Below are positions 21,449 to 34,200 of a stretch of 64,000 nucleotides of DNA, piece by piece; the first letter of the stretch is position 1; the number at the start of each line of letters is the position of its first letter. Under the pieces are notes generated by a model. It saw only the letters and a list, made by a program, of their open reading frames with translations. It was not told where the DNA came from and made no database searches. Source of the DNA: Cyanoderma ruficeps (taxonomy: Eukaryota > Chordata > Aves > Passeriformes > Timaliidae); the NCBI GenBank assembly GCA_008694505.1, contig VZDJ01000216.1, positions 1,509,762-1,573,761 of the forward strand. Direction: 5' to 3'. The translations under genes and the position numbers were made by a program.

Positions 21449-23215
21449 CTGAAAGAGTCCAGACAGGGCTGGGGTTTGCACACTCATTGCAGGCAGTCTG
21501 GCAAGGAGACATCTGTAATAGCACAGTCTGACAGCTGCTTTTCTGCACCTTAAAGCTATTTTTTAAAAGAAGGAATCGCCTTGGACTTACTGCAGCCCCA
21601 CAGGGTGAGCTGATGTCCTTAACTGGGTTTTGAGAAACTGAGGCAGTGCACTGGGCAATCCCTCTGATGGCATTATGAAAAGTTACTCCCTCTGGAAGCA
21701 CTCTGGCTTTGACGTTAGAAGACTAAGAGAAGGATTCAGCATGACAGTGCTTCTCTAAAATGTCTTTGCTGCAGTAAGGTTGAAATCAGTTTAAGCTCCT
21801 GTATGTCCTGCCCTGGAGATGCTGAGAATTGTTTAGGGAGACTCTATGTACAAGGACCTCCCAAGATTCCTAAAAATCCGAGACAGGGCCTTCATCTGCA
21901 TTTCACCGTGTCAATTCAGCCCACAGATAAGCTCTAAATTCCCTCTGAGGGTGGCCTTACCACAGCAAACCAGGCAAAAATACTCTTCAGGGAGATGAAA
22001 CAGCCCATGGCCAGTCAGAAACTGGCTCCTTGCTCTGCACACACTATCTCCTTAATGCTGCCAGGACTCCCACTAAAGCTTGCGAAGATATTTTTAAGCC
22101 TAGTTCAGCCTGGTTAATTCCTGCAGAATTGCCTGTAATACCCTTCAAAGCCCATCTAAACCCCTGGAATTCTGGCTCAATTAAACAGCACCCAAACCTG
22201 TGGCTCTATTGGATTTACTCAGTGGTGAAGCTATCCCCCTGCTCTGCTGACATTTGCTTAACAGGGACGTGTCCTGGTAATGACACTTGCAGCCACCCTT
22301 CGAGGGCATGACCTGCAAAACAGGGCTGGGAGTTGGTTAGGAGGTGGGTGGGAGAGGTTGGAAGGTGCCTCGTGCCACCCTGGCCACAGCAGCAGCAGCA
22401 ACATGGTCCTGCTGTGTACAGGAAAGAGGCTTTGGGTTTGTAGGATTCCTCCATCCAGGTGTGAATCCAGCCAGATCCACCCTGGTGAATCAGAAACCCA
22501 CCGAGAGGTGACAGGTGTGGCAGAATTTGGCAGAGCCATCAAGGGCTTGCAGTCACCTGCCTTTCTTCAAGCATTTGACGGGATGGAGGAAAAAAGCAGG
22601 TAGGTAGAACAGGCATGGAAAGAGGCTGCCAGCTGCCAGGTATTAAAACAACTGCCCAAACAGTGCTACATCAGGCCAGAAAACTGATCACAACAGTTGT
22701 TTTGGCCTTAAAATTCAGGGATCTGTGAAAATTAACACTTTGGGATAGGGACTATCTCTTGCTTTGAGGCTGAAAATTATCTAGCATCAAAAATGCACAG
22801 TAGTTTCCATCAGCTTTTCCTGGGGTTTAGGTGGGACTACAAAACTTGTGGCAATAAACACCACCAGGTGCTGGAGGGGATTCACACCTGGGAGTCTCCA
22901 CACAGAAAAAGTGACACATTAATGATATCCTGAATTTAAAAAGCCTGAACTCCCATTCTCAGAGGGGGTTTTTTGGGAGGCTTTTAGCAATCAGAGAGGT
23001 TCCCAAGTGCCAGCTGAGAGTTAAGGACAGCCTGCAAATGCAAATGACAAATTGTTACAGCTTGGTCTATTCCCAAGGTGTGTACCCAAGCAGGACTGAT
23101 GGCAGCATTTAGGAGCAGGGAGCATTTACAGAAGAGAAGGGCTTTTTTATGGAGATCCTGGAGGGACAGCCTCCCTCAGGCTGGGGACACCCTGGTGCTG
23201 CTCACACGGACTCAC
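21449..23215 (-). other. CACNA1G intron 5
   Basis: 1,767 bases with a GTGAGTCC donor and a GACTCTTTCAG acceptor. No RNA gene or transposon was recognised. A TTTTGCAG-like acceptor near 22315 has no good in-frame donor and was not called. Confidence 0.85.
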
Positions 23216-23375
23216 ATGCTGAAGTTCTCAGGGAGGAAGCAGCGGTTCCTGAGCAAACCTGCCCACAGCTGGACTCCCACAATGCCAAAGATGAAGAAGA
23301 CAAAGAAGCAGAGGAGGAGGACGTTCCCCAGCATGGGCAGCGTGTCCAAAAGCAGCGTCACCAGGATGCGCATAC
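23216..23375 (-). CDS. CACNA1G: CACNA1G exon 5: domain I S4-S5 linker and S5
   Basis: A 160-base exon (2 + 52 codons + 2), with a TTTGCCTCAG acceptor and a GTGAGTCC donor. It completes the serine of V-P-S and encodes [18 protein letters not shown], the S4-S5 linker, then S5 ([21 protein letters not shown]) and [13 protein letters not shown] at the start of the turret. The residue split with exon 6 is isoleucine, where I remember leucine in human. Confidence 0.98.
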
Positions 23376-25357
23376 CTGAGGCAAAGGGGAAAAGTTCACC
23401 TTGAATTTTCTTGTTCCAGCCACGTCCTCCTGACCTTTTCCTTTCCACTGATACTTTTCCACCTATATTTTCTCCTATTCTTTTCCTTCTCTCCTCATCA
23501 CCTACAAGTGGCTTGTGAACAGTCACAGCTTCCCATCCCCTTTGGCCTCGCCCCAAAGCCCCTGGAACACCTCCCTTCATTTGTGCCTTGCTCCTGAACA
23601 CCCGACCTGCCTTTCCTGCTCCACAAGCCCTCTTCTCCCAAGTTTTCTAGCAATTATGTTTCCTTTCTTCCCTCAGATTAAGTTCTGATGTTCTCCTTTG
23701 CTCAATCGTATTTCTTTCTCCATTCAGTATATTTCAAAATTCCCTTCCCTCCCTATTTTCCCTCATCTACCCTAAATGCCCTCTCTTCCTTAAAATACAG
23801 GACTCTCTCAGGCAGTTATTTCTCACAAGTTCGGGAACAGCCAGTTCTGTAACAAAGACAAATTGATGGTGACTTCAACTTGACATTTACACACAAAAAA
23901 ATTGATTTCATCTGACATCTGTGTAATATCCTGCTCATCTCTCACTCTCCTTCTTTCCCCATGTTCTGCATTCTCTCACTTGCTTATATTGACTTTTATC
24001 TAAAGAAAGCTTTACTCTTGCACCCTTTACTTTGATACTTCAGGAAGACTTTTTTCTCTTATTCTGATGCTGTCACCTCCTCTCTCAGGGTTTTTCTTCT
24101 ACTCCTTTACTGGGGAACAATCACCTTGTGTCAACTCCTAATTAACTAAAATTACTTCCTGTGGTTATTGCATTGATCATCATACAAAGCTCATTTTTTA
24201 TTTTTCCCACCTTGCATTTCTATCCCACTGTAACTACGTTGCAGAGAAGATAAATTACCCAGGATTTCAATACACATTAAGTGAATTACATCTCCAGTTA
24301 GACAGTGGTGGATAAATTCAGCTGTCCACCAGTTCAGCAGGGGGGATAAAAAAAAAAAAACACCAACATTGCAAACAGGATTCTGAAGCTTTTGTAATGA
24401 TTGAAACATCAGCAGCAAAGCCAGATTAAGTTCAAGAGTCAGGAGCAGGAAAATAAATAAATCCCAGGCACTTCCAGCATCAGCAGGGAGAACTGAAGCT
24501 GATTAGTTCTCATCAAGGCATTGGGCCAGTTCAGGGAGGGGAGTGCAGACTTGGATTTAATTTGGCTAAAACAGTACTGGATTTGATGGTCAGGATTGTA
24601 GGACCAGGAAAAGGATGCTGCTGGTGCAGTTGTAGTTATATTTTACATACCTGATCCATACAGCATCTGAGAGGGACGGTGCTCAGTGCCTCTCATGGAT
24701 CACTGGGACCTGCCCAGCAAGGGGCAGCGGGAGGGTTTGTGATGCCAGTGCCATCTGGGGCTGGGCTGCCATGCAGCAGCAGGCAATGCCATCCACTGCT
24801 TCTCAAAACAGTGCTGAGACCTTGTCCATGATGATACACCAGGACTGAAGGGCCACTGCCCGTCCCACCCAGGTCTGCTTTGGACATGCTGGGGTTTGGG
24901 CTGTGTGGACCAGTCCTGGGGTCCTCAGCACCTTCCAGGGGGCTATCTCCAGGCACAGCAAGATTTCCTCACCCCAGTTTCTCCAGGGAAGGAGGGAGTA
25001 TCCCAGGAAGGGTGGGAGCAGCATGGCTCAGAGCCCACTGCCTGTAGCCTGGGCTGCCTGGCAAAGGCTGTTGGCTCAGTCAATCCCTATCACCGGCAGC
25101 CCCTCAGCAGCCTCCTCACACCCTCTTCAGATGAGAAAGGAAAGTGTCTGAAGACAGTCCTGGGTAACTTAGTGACTCATCTCTGATGCCAGGTGTCAAA
25201 AGGAACCCAGATAGGGGTTGTAGGACCCAGCACTGCCAGGCTTGGGCAAATGTCTGAGCTGTGATGTAAGATCGAAGCATCTGGGTTTGCCCTTCCATCT
25301 TTGGGGCACGGATGCAGACAGCTGGCCCCAGGAGGGAGGAACAAGGCTCTGACTTAC
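23376..25357 (-). other. CACNA1G intron 4, with a long purine-rich (gene strand) tract
   Basis: 1,982 bases with a GTAAGTCAGA donor. From about 23400 to 24130 the plus strand is strongly C/T-rich, so the transcript is purine-rich there. An A run occurs at about 24350-24361. No exon or transposon was recognised. Confidence 0.85.
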
Positions 25358-25455
25358 TGGGGACCCTGTTGATGGCCCTGAGCGGCCGCAGGACCCGCAC
25401 GGTGCGGACGGCTGAGAAGCTGACATTCTGCAGGTCCAGGGAATACTCCAGCATC
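25358..25455 (-). CDS. CACNA1G: CACNA1G exon 4: domain I S3 end and S4 voltage sensor
   Basis: A 98-base exon (1 + 32 codons + 1) from a GTCTTTCTCAG acceptor to a CCCCA|GTAAGTC donor. It encodes [16 protein letters not shown], the IS3 end and S3-S4 linker, then [16 protein letters not shown], the arginine-spaced IS4 helix. All S4 arginines expected for domain I are present. Confidence 0.98.
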
Positions 25456-26394
25456 CTGAGAAAGACACAAAACCACAGAGGACTGTCGTGGATCCAGTGG
25501 AGAAATGTTAGATTATCAAACATTATAAAGCAAACATCAAATGCCAACCACTCACAGAGGGATTTGTTACTGCATCTCTCCCATCAGGAAAGTTTGCCAG
25601 AAGAATTAATTAAGGCTTGTTTGCGTGTCAGGATAAAGTCAATGAGGGGGAATGTGATACACCAGCTCACACAGCCACAGATCTCTCTCTCTCTGTGTCT
25701 TCTGCTTTGGTTACTGTTTTTGCACAGGGCCAGGCAGAAGCTTCTGAAAGTCCCTCCACACTCCAGAGAGGAAAATTCCAGGCACAGCCCTGTTTTTATC
25801 AACGTTACGGATACTGTAATGAATCTGAGTTTGTTGTGCTCAGCACCACCACAGTCCTGAGAGGAAGAACATCTCCTGGTGCAGACCCCTCTGTGGGCCA
25901 CAGGAGATGAGCAGCACAGGACACTGAGCTCTGCTGCCTCTGCCCAGCAGAGACCCTTGGCAGGTAGGACCAAAACTGATGGCACTTGCAGATAAAAAAT
26001 GGGGCCAACATGGACCTAGGAACCTCCCAGTGTTCCCACTGTCTGACAGGGTTATTTCCCAGCTCAGGACAGAGAGGAGCAACATTCATAGGACTTAGTC
26101 TTAGGATGGCTGCAAGTCCCTTCACTGGGGTGCCCCAGCACCTCTCACTCTTCTCATGGACCTTTGCTCAAGCACAACAGAGTCGTCAGTCACAACACCT
26201 CCAGGACTTTGCCCTCTGGCTGTGGGAAGATCCAAGAGCTCTGAGCAGATTATTCTTGAAGAGGCAGAGCCAGGCAAAGGTAAGGAAGACAACCCTGAGG
26301 GTCCCTGAACAGTCAGGCTCCCACTGCCACAAGCAACCCCAGCATATTAATCTCTTCCAAAAATTACCAAATTCCATCTCCAAACAAGCTGGGT

Positions 26395-26720
26395 GGCTCC
26401 CTCCCTCCAACTCTGATGGCTAGAAGCCTAACTTCCAGCCTGAATTTATCCAGGACAAGCTCATATCCATTTGTTCTTACAGCAGCACTGTCTTTAAAGT
26501 AGCTTCTCTAGCTGTTATTTGTCCCTGATGTTTACCCACCCATGTCTTTACAGAGGACAAAGCACATCTCCTCGCAGCCTTGATTTTGCAAAGCCAAACA
26601 AACCAAGTTCTTCCAGCCCCATCTCACAGACAGGCTCTCTGCTCCTCAGTCACAGCATTCTTCCACGCTTGCCCCAGTCTGAATTAATCTCACTTGATTA
26701 GGATTGTGGAAGAGGTTTTG
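26395..26720 (+). repeat. Old, diverged CR1-like LINE fragment
   Basis: The plus strand shows CATTTGTTCTTACAGCAGCA, a TCTCTAGCTGTTATTTGTCC-like part, CTGATGTTTACCC, TTTACAGAGGACAAAGCACA, CTCGCAGCCTTGATTTTGCA, AAACAAACCAAGTTCTTCCA and CACAGACAGGCTCTCTGCTC. The order matches the 3' part of ancient amniote CR1/L3-like consensus sequences that I remember, at clearly high divergence. Ends are approximate. Confidence 0.75.
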
Positions 26721-26984
26721 GTCACTCCTTGCACTAAGGCATCAGAGCTGTTCCTTTCCTCCCTGCTGGAAATCCCGCAGGATCCATCAGTGCTGTGTTG
26801 GGTTTGCCATGGCTGCAGCACACTGGAGGCTTCTCTTCTTGCTGTGATCAGCCAAACCCACCCTCCTTCCTCCTGGCCTCCAGCAGGTGAGGGCTGCCTC
26901 AGGGTGGAGAAGGTTCCCCTTCCAGCCCCCAAATAAACAACTCCACGTTCAGTGCAGTGAGGCTTCACCTCACAGGCTCTAATG

Positions 26985-27002
26985 AGAATGATGATGATGA
27001 TG
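26985..27002. repeat. (GAT)n microsatellite
   Basis: A short run of about five GAT/ATG triplets in intron 3. Confidence 0.8.
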
Positions 27003-30000
27003 ATCAAACCATATCTAAGATCAAAACAACCTCAACATATTCCTCTCTGCTTAGCTGACCCTCCCAGCAAAGGGACAGTCCCAGGAGATGGAGGTTGGAC
27101 AGGCACATATGGATACCATGAATTTGTTCTCAGCCGCTGACCAGAAAGGAAGGCAGCGTGTTCACAAAATCCCACCTGACCTGGGGGTAGAAAACCAGCC
27201 CCTTCCTCAGTGCACAGGACTCCCTGCACTGGGCAAGCTTTGGCTAAGGTGAGGAGAGGGGCAGTTTCCCTGGCTTTCACTGGGTCAAGTTTCACTCACT
27301 GTTCAAAAAGATTTCTGTATGGTTGGAAATATTCAGGTAAAAAAGCCCATATCAAACACACAGCTTTTCTTTCATCCATTATTAAAACAGAGGCTGCCAG
27401 CAAAATTCAGAGCAGCATGTGGTTACATGCACCAAGACAAACCATTTTCTGATTAATGACAGCTCCAGATGCATTTCCAGAGATGTGAGTGCTCGTAAGC
27501 TGCAAAGGACGTGCTGTAAAATGCATTTTGATTTAGCTTATTAAAGAACAATTATAACACCAAATTTAAATGAGCAAGCTGAACAGCAACCCAGAGGCTT
27601 GAGCAAACATTAAAACACCAAGACCAAGGCCAAGAGCAAGAGCAAGAAGGTGATCTCCTGCCTGTGTTGCTGGACACTGCTACCAGAATTGATGTTACAG
27701 CACTGCCAAGCCCAGCCTCAGACAGACTGCAGGGTCCTTGCTGGTAACCAACAGCTCAAGTGCCTTGAGAGAACTCAGAGAAAAAAACATCAGTAAAGCT
27801 CAGTCACTAAAGAGCAAGTCCAGTGAGAACACCACCAGTCCCCAGCTCTAAGGTCACTTCCCAAGGCAAGGGGAAGCACAGGAAGAATCAATCCACATCC
27901 TTGGCAAGGGAAGATACTCGGAGAGAGCAAATGTCAGGATGTCACCAGCTGGTGAGGTGACAGGTACATTTACCAGCATATATAGCATTTATGCATTGGA
28001 AATCTGCAGTGTAAAAGGCTCCTGATGAAGCTTCAATTCAAATGTCATCTCTGCTCCGAGGGGAAGGCACGATGCCTGTCAGCGCCGCTGCCACCAACCT
28101 GGTGCCCAGCCAAGTTAAAGGCTCAGAGAGAAACTCAGCATTAAATAGGACGGATTCACAGCTCGTCAGGGTGATCAGCAACCCCCGATCACTGGAGTTA
28201 TTCAGAAGGAAAGCGGAAATATTTAGGACTTTCTAAGAATAAAAGTGGAGCATCTGCCAAGCCAGACGTACAACGGGCTGCTGGTGGGAGGCAGAGAGGG
28301 AGCTGATGCAAACCTTTGGCAAATGCTTCTCCAAGCAGGAAAACTCCCAGAGCTCAGCTGACAGGCAACAGGGATGCCTCAGGATGGACCAGGCAGGTGA
28401 GACTCATTCCTAGTCCACCTGGAGACAGTGAGTTGGAGCATGCTGGGGTTTCTGTTTAAAACCCAACGCTCCGGGAAGGATTGCCTGAGTGCAATACCGG
28501 GCGGCAACCCTGAGGCAAAGGGGGTTTCAAAAGTGATGCTCAGGGCATCACAGGAAGGGTTCAAGGGGGTCTTCTTACCCAAAGAGCCTCTAACAGAGCA
28601 CAGAAATTCCAGTGAAGTCCTTTCCACGCACAGCCAGCATTGCTTCTCTGAAGCACCCTGCTCTCAGCCCTGACTCTGCTCCCACCGCCAGGATCGCTCC
28701 TGCTCAGGCAGCAGAAGATGTGAAAACCCAGGAGAGTCACACAGAGAGTTTCTGCTGAGGGCACTTTCCAAGGAAAGCTTGAACTCTCCCCTCTCACAGC
28801 TGTGTGCTGGGGATGCTGCACAACCTGGGGATGTGACCAAGGTCACATGAGGAACCGGCAGCAAAGCAGCAGTGGCTGCAGGCAGGGCCACCCCCGAGAT
28901 CTGCCCACCCCCTGCACGCTCAGAGCCCTGCACTGCTAGGGAAAGATAGGCTGAGATTTATTCAGCGTTAAAAAGCTTCCAAAACTGGGTATATAGACAC
29001 CCTTTATCTACAAAGCACAGCCATCAGCGGGTGATATTAAGCCATCGTGCCGGAAAAGACAAGGGGAAATTATTTAGGTGGCAGTTGTGTCTTCAGAAAG
29101 CTGGAATGAAATTCCCCCCGGCTCTCACCAGCCTGGCTGTGCTCTGCTTTCACTCAGCGGTTGTGTTCGGAGCCTTGCGAGTCTCACCGCGCTCGTGGGT
29201 GTTGCTTAATTTTAAAAATACTCATTTCAATCAAGCTGAACAGAAGAAAAAGAATAGCACACAGAGAGCACGAACCCTGCAGCCTGCTGGATCGGGCTGC
29301 ATCATGTGTCCCAGCCAGGACACTTGACTAATGAGGCTTTTGAAGCAGCAGCAAGTTCAGCTGCAGAACTGAAAGAAACTAAAGAATTACCTTTTTTAAA
29401 AGTCCTAAAACTTAAAAAAAAAACCCTCCGAGCTTTTCACAGGTGGATTTGAGTCAGCTCAGCTGCGAGGGAGACTGCTGAGGGCTTTCTTTTAGCCAGC
29501 AGGTTTCTGTGAGTCAGGGATGCAGCTTGTTCGGGATGCTCTGCTCCAAAGGCTGTGGGAAGGCAGCATGGAGCACAGAGCATCCACAGCCACGGACTTC
29601 ATCTGTGCCTAGGATTCGGCGACCCTTTATCCACCCACAATGAACTTAAAACATTAAATTGCACAGCTCAGCTCCAGATATTGAATTCCTGGAGGTTCGG
29701 GATGACGAGTATTGGCTTGATGTCGTTCTGGCACTTCTGCACAGAGCACAAAGCACCTGATTTGGGATTAGTCAGGACACAGTGGGGTCACGGAGGAGGC
29801 TCTCAGTTTCCAGGACACTCATATCCATCCTGGAAAGGCCAGGAGAGGGCCAGGCTCCTGGGAGCAGGTTTGGTGCAGCTTTCCCTGCGGCCCAGAGGGG
29901 CCGTGGCTGTGGCAGTGGCTGCACATTGGGTAATTGCATGTGCAAATCAGCCTCTTACACGGGCAATTACACCCCGGTGCTTGCCTGGGCTGCCCAGGCA

Positions 30001-31095
30001 GCACAGAGGGCACTGCTGCCATGTCCTCACGTGCTGCTCCTTGGGTCAGGCAGCTCAACAGAGGCAGGGGGGGATGAAAAAGCAATCCTGCCTCCCTGTT
30101 AGTTTTGTTTTTAAGGGATGAAGAGACTAATATATGGGGGGAGATCAGCCTTTGCAGTGGGATTCTGCAGCAGGGGCTCCTGTAGGCAGTCCCACACCAG
30201 CTCTTTCTTCCCTGTGTCTGAAGCAGAGAGCTGAAACAGCCCCTTGATCAGCCTTGTACAGCTAAAATGCCCTTCAGAGGAGCCCTGCCTGCCTGTGGAG
30301 CAATCTGGCGCTGTGGGGTGAAGGCCACATGCTGGCAGCTTCCCCCAGAGCACCCAGCAGGAATCTTGCTCTGGCTGCTGCAGCCATGGGATCACAGCTC
30401 CCTGCAGACCTGGCTGGCACCACAGCCCTCCTTCCAATTTCTGAGCTAAAGAGCTTTGCAGACCCCATCCAGATTCAGATGGAGCCGGGTTGGAGTGGAG
30501 GCTGTGGCACCCCTTTCTCTCCTGTCACCTATGAACACAACAGGGTTTCCTGCAGCCTATTTCATCCCTGAAATTCACCACTCAAAAGCAGGAGGGAGAA
30601 AGACATCCTTAAGGTTATTTATGAAGGCTTCAGTGGAGCTCACTGTTTAATACAGCCTTCAACAGAGAGAAGAAAAAAATCATAACAAACATTAGAAATA
30701 TTCAGGAAGCAAAGACAGAAAGAAGTGGTGTCTGTTCCTGAGTTAAGTAGCCTGCCAACCACCTCCAGCCCCAGCTCCTTTTCAATCATAAGCAAAATAT
30801 TCCAGAAGTGTTTAACTTTCCTACAAAGTCTTTGAAGAGTCTCGTTACCATTACAGTGAGCAAAGCACAAACAGGGCTCCTCAGTCTTGGCCAAACAACT
30901 GACTGAGCCTGGAGTAACCACAGACCCACACAGCTCAAACAGGGGATGATGCACAGCCCTGCTTGGTGGGGAGCAGAACGTGGGCACAGGAAGGCAGAGA
31001 GGAACCCCACGAGCTCTTACAGCTCCAAATTATCCCCTGGTGTAAAGCTCTCTCACAGGAAAACAATAAACCATTAGGGATTTTTGTTGGTTTGG

Positions 31096-31215
31096 GGTTA
31101 GAATCATAGCATAAAATCATAAAATCTCCTGAGCTGGAAGGGAACCACAAAGATCAAAGCCTGGCTCCCGGCCCTGCACAGGATAACTCCAAAATCACAC
31201 CATGGGGTTTTTTCA
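31096..31215 (-). repeat. CR1 LINE 3' end, minus orientation
   Basis: The plus strand reads AGAATCATAGCATAAAATCA, then CTGAGCTGGAAGGGAACCAC, AAAGATCAAAGCCTGGCTCC and GGCCCTGCACAGGATAACTC, ending near ATCACACCATG. This is the reverse complement of an avian CR1 tail, whose sense strand ends in repeats of ATTCTATG. The degenerate octamer tail is near 31096-31120, so the element points to lower coordinates, the same way as the gene. Confidence 0.88.
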
Positions 31216-34200
31216 TGAGGATGGCTTAAAGCCCATTTCAATCTACACGGATGCAGAGGTTCATGGAAGTCCTTATCTGAACAAAGCCAGAACAAGCTGT
31301 GTTCCTGCAAGCTGCTGGGGCTGCAGCAGAGTGTGGGGCCAGGGCTGGCTCCACCTGAGCAGAAGGGAGATCTCTCTCAGTCTGTGGCCACCCTCTTCCC
31401 ACAGACTGAGCAGAGAAGGTGTTGCTGTGCCCTGCTGGGAAGACAGTGGATGCTGGGTCCTACAGGGAGGGAGACACCAGGTCAGGGCACATCTCCATCC
31501 CACAGGTCTGGCTCACCAGCCCAAGCCCCAGTCACCATTAAACCGAAACCACTTCTGCATATTTTGGGATGCAAACAAGCATTCATCCTCAGTACATCTG
31601 TGTCTTATGCTGGGAGATGTCAAAATGATATTGAATCATCTTTAAAGGGCAAGAGCTGCTTGCAGTGCCTGTTAACCTTCAAAGTGTTCTCTCGCAGGCA
31701 AACTCCCCAAATCCCCTCCTCTAAAAATAATGCAACATAATTATGCCATTCATCACCTTTTTCCCCTCCCCTTTTTGCCCATGCAACTCTGTAACCTACA
31801 GCCAAAGCCGTGTTTCCCTAAGCAGAGTTTTGATAATGCAGCATTATTCTCATCTCCGGCAAGTTTTACTGTAATTACAGAGATGTGTTGCAGACATTAC
31901 ACACTCTACAATTAGCACTAATTGCATTACATTGTCACAAAGAAGTCATTTACTCTCCACGAGTTCATGAGATTGGTCTGGACAGTTTAACAGAGACGAG
32001 AAACACTTAATGCCATCCCACAGAAGTGGGCAGCAGGAGCAAGAACAGCATCCAAGAGGCTCTCCCAGACCTCCAAAAGGCAGATTTGGGGCAAAAATAC
32101 ACAAAAAGGCTTCTCCACAATGATAACTTCTGTCAGGTCTAGAAAGTTCTCAGAGGATGGGGAAGATGAAATGGTACAAGTTGCAGCTTTTGGGGGGGAA
32201 GTGGGGGTTGAAGCCTGTTCTAAACTGGCACCGGCTGGGAAGGATTCCTATGGATGCTGTACACTCCCAGTATGACATGCTTTCTCCACCTGATGCCCCA
32301 CAGATGTAGTTTTCTGCTTCTCCTCTCCCTGACATCCCTTTCTGCAGCCCATGAGAAGGGAATGGCCAGGAAAAGCAGGAGAGACGGAGCTCAGACTTCT
32401 CCCTGTGTGGGGAGCTCATACTCTGTTGCTGCTTCCCTCCTTCCATGTTCTGAACATAAAGGGCAGAGAAGAAATATGAAGGCAGAAACAGAATTGCTTC
32501 ACTGTGGTCACCAGGACCACCTGGAAACGTCAGTTCCCTCCCCTGGCATTTCACTGGGGAAGCTGCTTGAGGCCATAATGTGACACCTCTGTATAAACAT
32601 GGCTTTATCTGGTATCTAAGCAAACCCAGCTGGGTTTTGAGGGTTGCCCTGGCACACACATTCCAGGGCCTCAGTTTGGCTCTGGCCTCTTTCCTGACAC
32701 CTGCTCAGATGCAGGACTCCTCCATGCAGAGCTCAGCTCATCCCGTGTTCCTGTGCTCTGCTGTGAGCACCATGGGCTGGTCTTTGGGGTAGTTTGCCCC
32801 ATGTGGGAACCAAAGAGCTGCACTAAGGGCTACCTGAGGAACTGCCCTCTGTCTGGTTGGGATTTCACCCTGCAGTACTTGTATCCCTCATCCCTTACAG
32901 TGCTTTTTTTCCCAAATCTTAGGTCTACTAAGGGCTTGAGTCCTTTATTGTTTTCTCTGCTACAGCAGGGGCCCCATTCCTGCAGCCCCTTTGGCTTTCC
33001 CTGGCTCTCAGCAGCCCCTCCAGGATTGCAGCAATGCTCTGAGTAGGATGCAGCAGTCCAGGATGGATGGGCTAGGATTGGAGGAGAGCATGAGGGCACA
33101 GAAGAGAGGAGAGAAAGGCAGTGCTGGAGGGGGAGAGGCTCTGCTTTGTATTTAAATCCAGTTCGATCCTTTGCCGGCTGAATTGGTTTTGACGGGGCCC
33201 AGATGGGAACAGCTCATGCACATGAAGGAAAGAGCCATCACTTAGTGAGAGGCAAAGCTGACCTGGCAGGAGGCACGAGAGGGTCAGGCTGCCATGCTGC
33301 AAAAAATCCTTTGCAGCAAAAAATGTGTCTGCCTGTTGGGGATGGGGGAGCAGCTGCTGCAGGGGGGATCTGTGCCATGACGTGGCTCAGTCCAGGAAGG
33401 AGAAAGCTCTCACATATCCAAACACCTGGGCAGGTGCAGCAGGTATGCAGAGATTTCTTTGCTCTAAGCAAAGAGAAGTGTGATATTTTGGCGTGGGAAT
33501 AAGGATGGTCCCTGGTGCTGTCCCTTTAGAGGGAGGTGCCATCATGGTGGGGTCCCCACAGAAGGACATCAGGGATAAATCTGGCTCCAAAGGCTTTGCA
33601 AGATCAACAGACAAAGGCAGGACCAAGCTGGGAGGACAAGGTGGCAGCACCTTGGCAAAGGGGAGTTTGGAATAGCCCAGCATCCATGACCACGCTTCCC
33701 CACAGGGGATGTCTGGCCTTGCTTGGGTTGGGCCCTTCACCACAATTAATTCAGTATAAGACATGAAGAAATAAAGGCAGCTTAGCAAGCTCCAGCCCTT
33801 GGATGTGCTGCTGGTGTCTACAACCCTACTAGACCTGACTGGACCTGTGGTTCCCTCTTATCCAGCATCCCATCACTGCTGTCCCTAACATTGCTCCAAC
33901 ATTTCAGGAGGAAACCCTGAGCCTTCTCCTAAACTGGGGAGCCAGAGGCTGGTGGGGCAGGAAAGTAGGAGGGTGTGGCTTCCTGCCACAGGAAGACAGC
34001 TTCATGGGGACAGTGAGAGCTCCTGGGTCTGAGGCCCACTGCATCTTTTCACCTCTGCAGCAATGAATTTTTCAAGCCAAGGATGCACTGGGAGACTTGG
34101 CAGCTCCATTTTACTTCTCCCAGCTGACTGGCAGAGGCATGGCCCATGTCCCTGTGAGGCCACCAATGGACCATAAGTGAAACTCATTAAGGTGTTGCCC

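Noticed and set aside
24659..24674. A 16-nt open stretch with CCCTCTCAG acceptor and GTATGTAAAA donor in CACNA1G intron 4
   Set aside because: Too short and frame-shifting; the acceptor tract is weak and nothing supports its use, so chance is the better explanation.
25837..25858. RE1/REST-like motif (CTCAGCACCAC)
   Set aside because: The left half is good but the right half is one base short and diverged.
28569..28590. GTAAGAAG donor with an acceptor only 11 bases before it in intron 3
   Set aside because: An 11-nt exon with an ordinary acceptor and a frame shift is not credible without transcript support.
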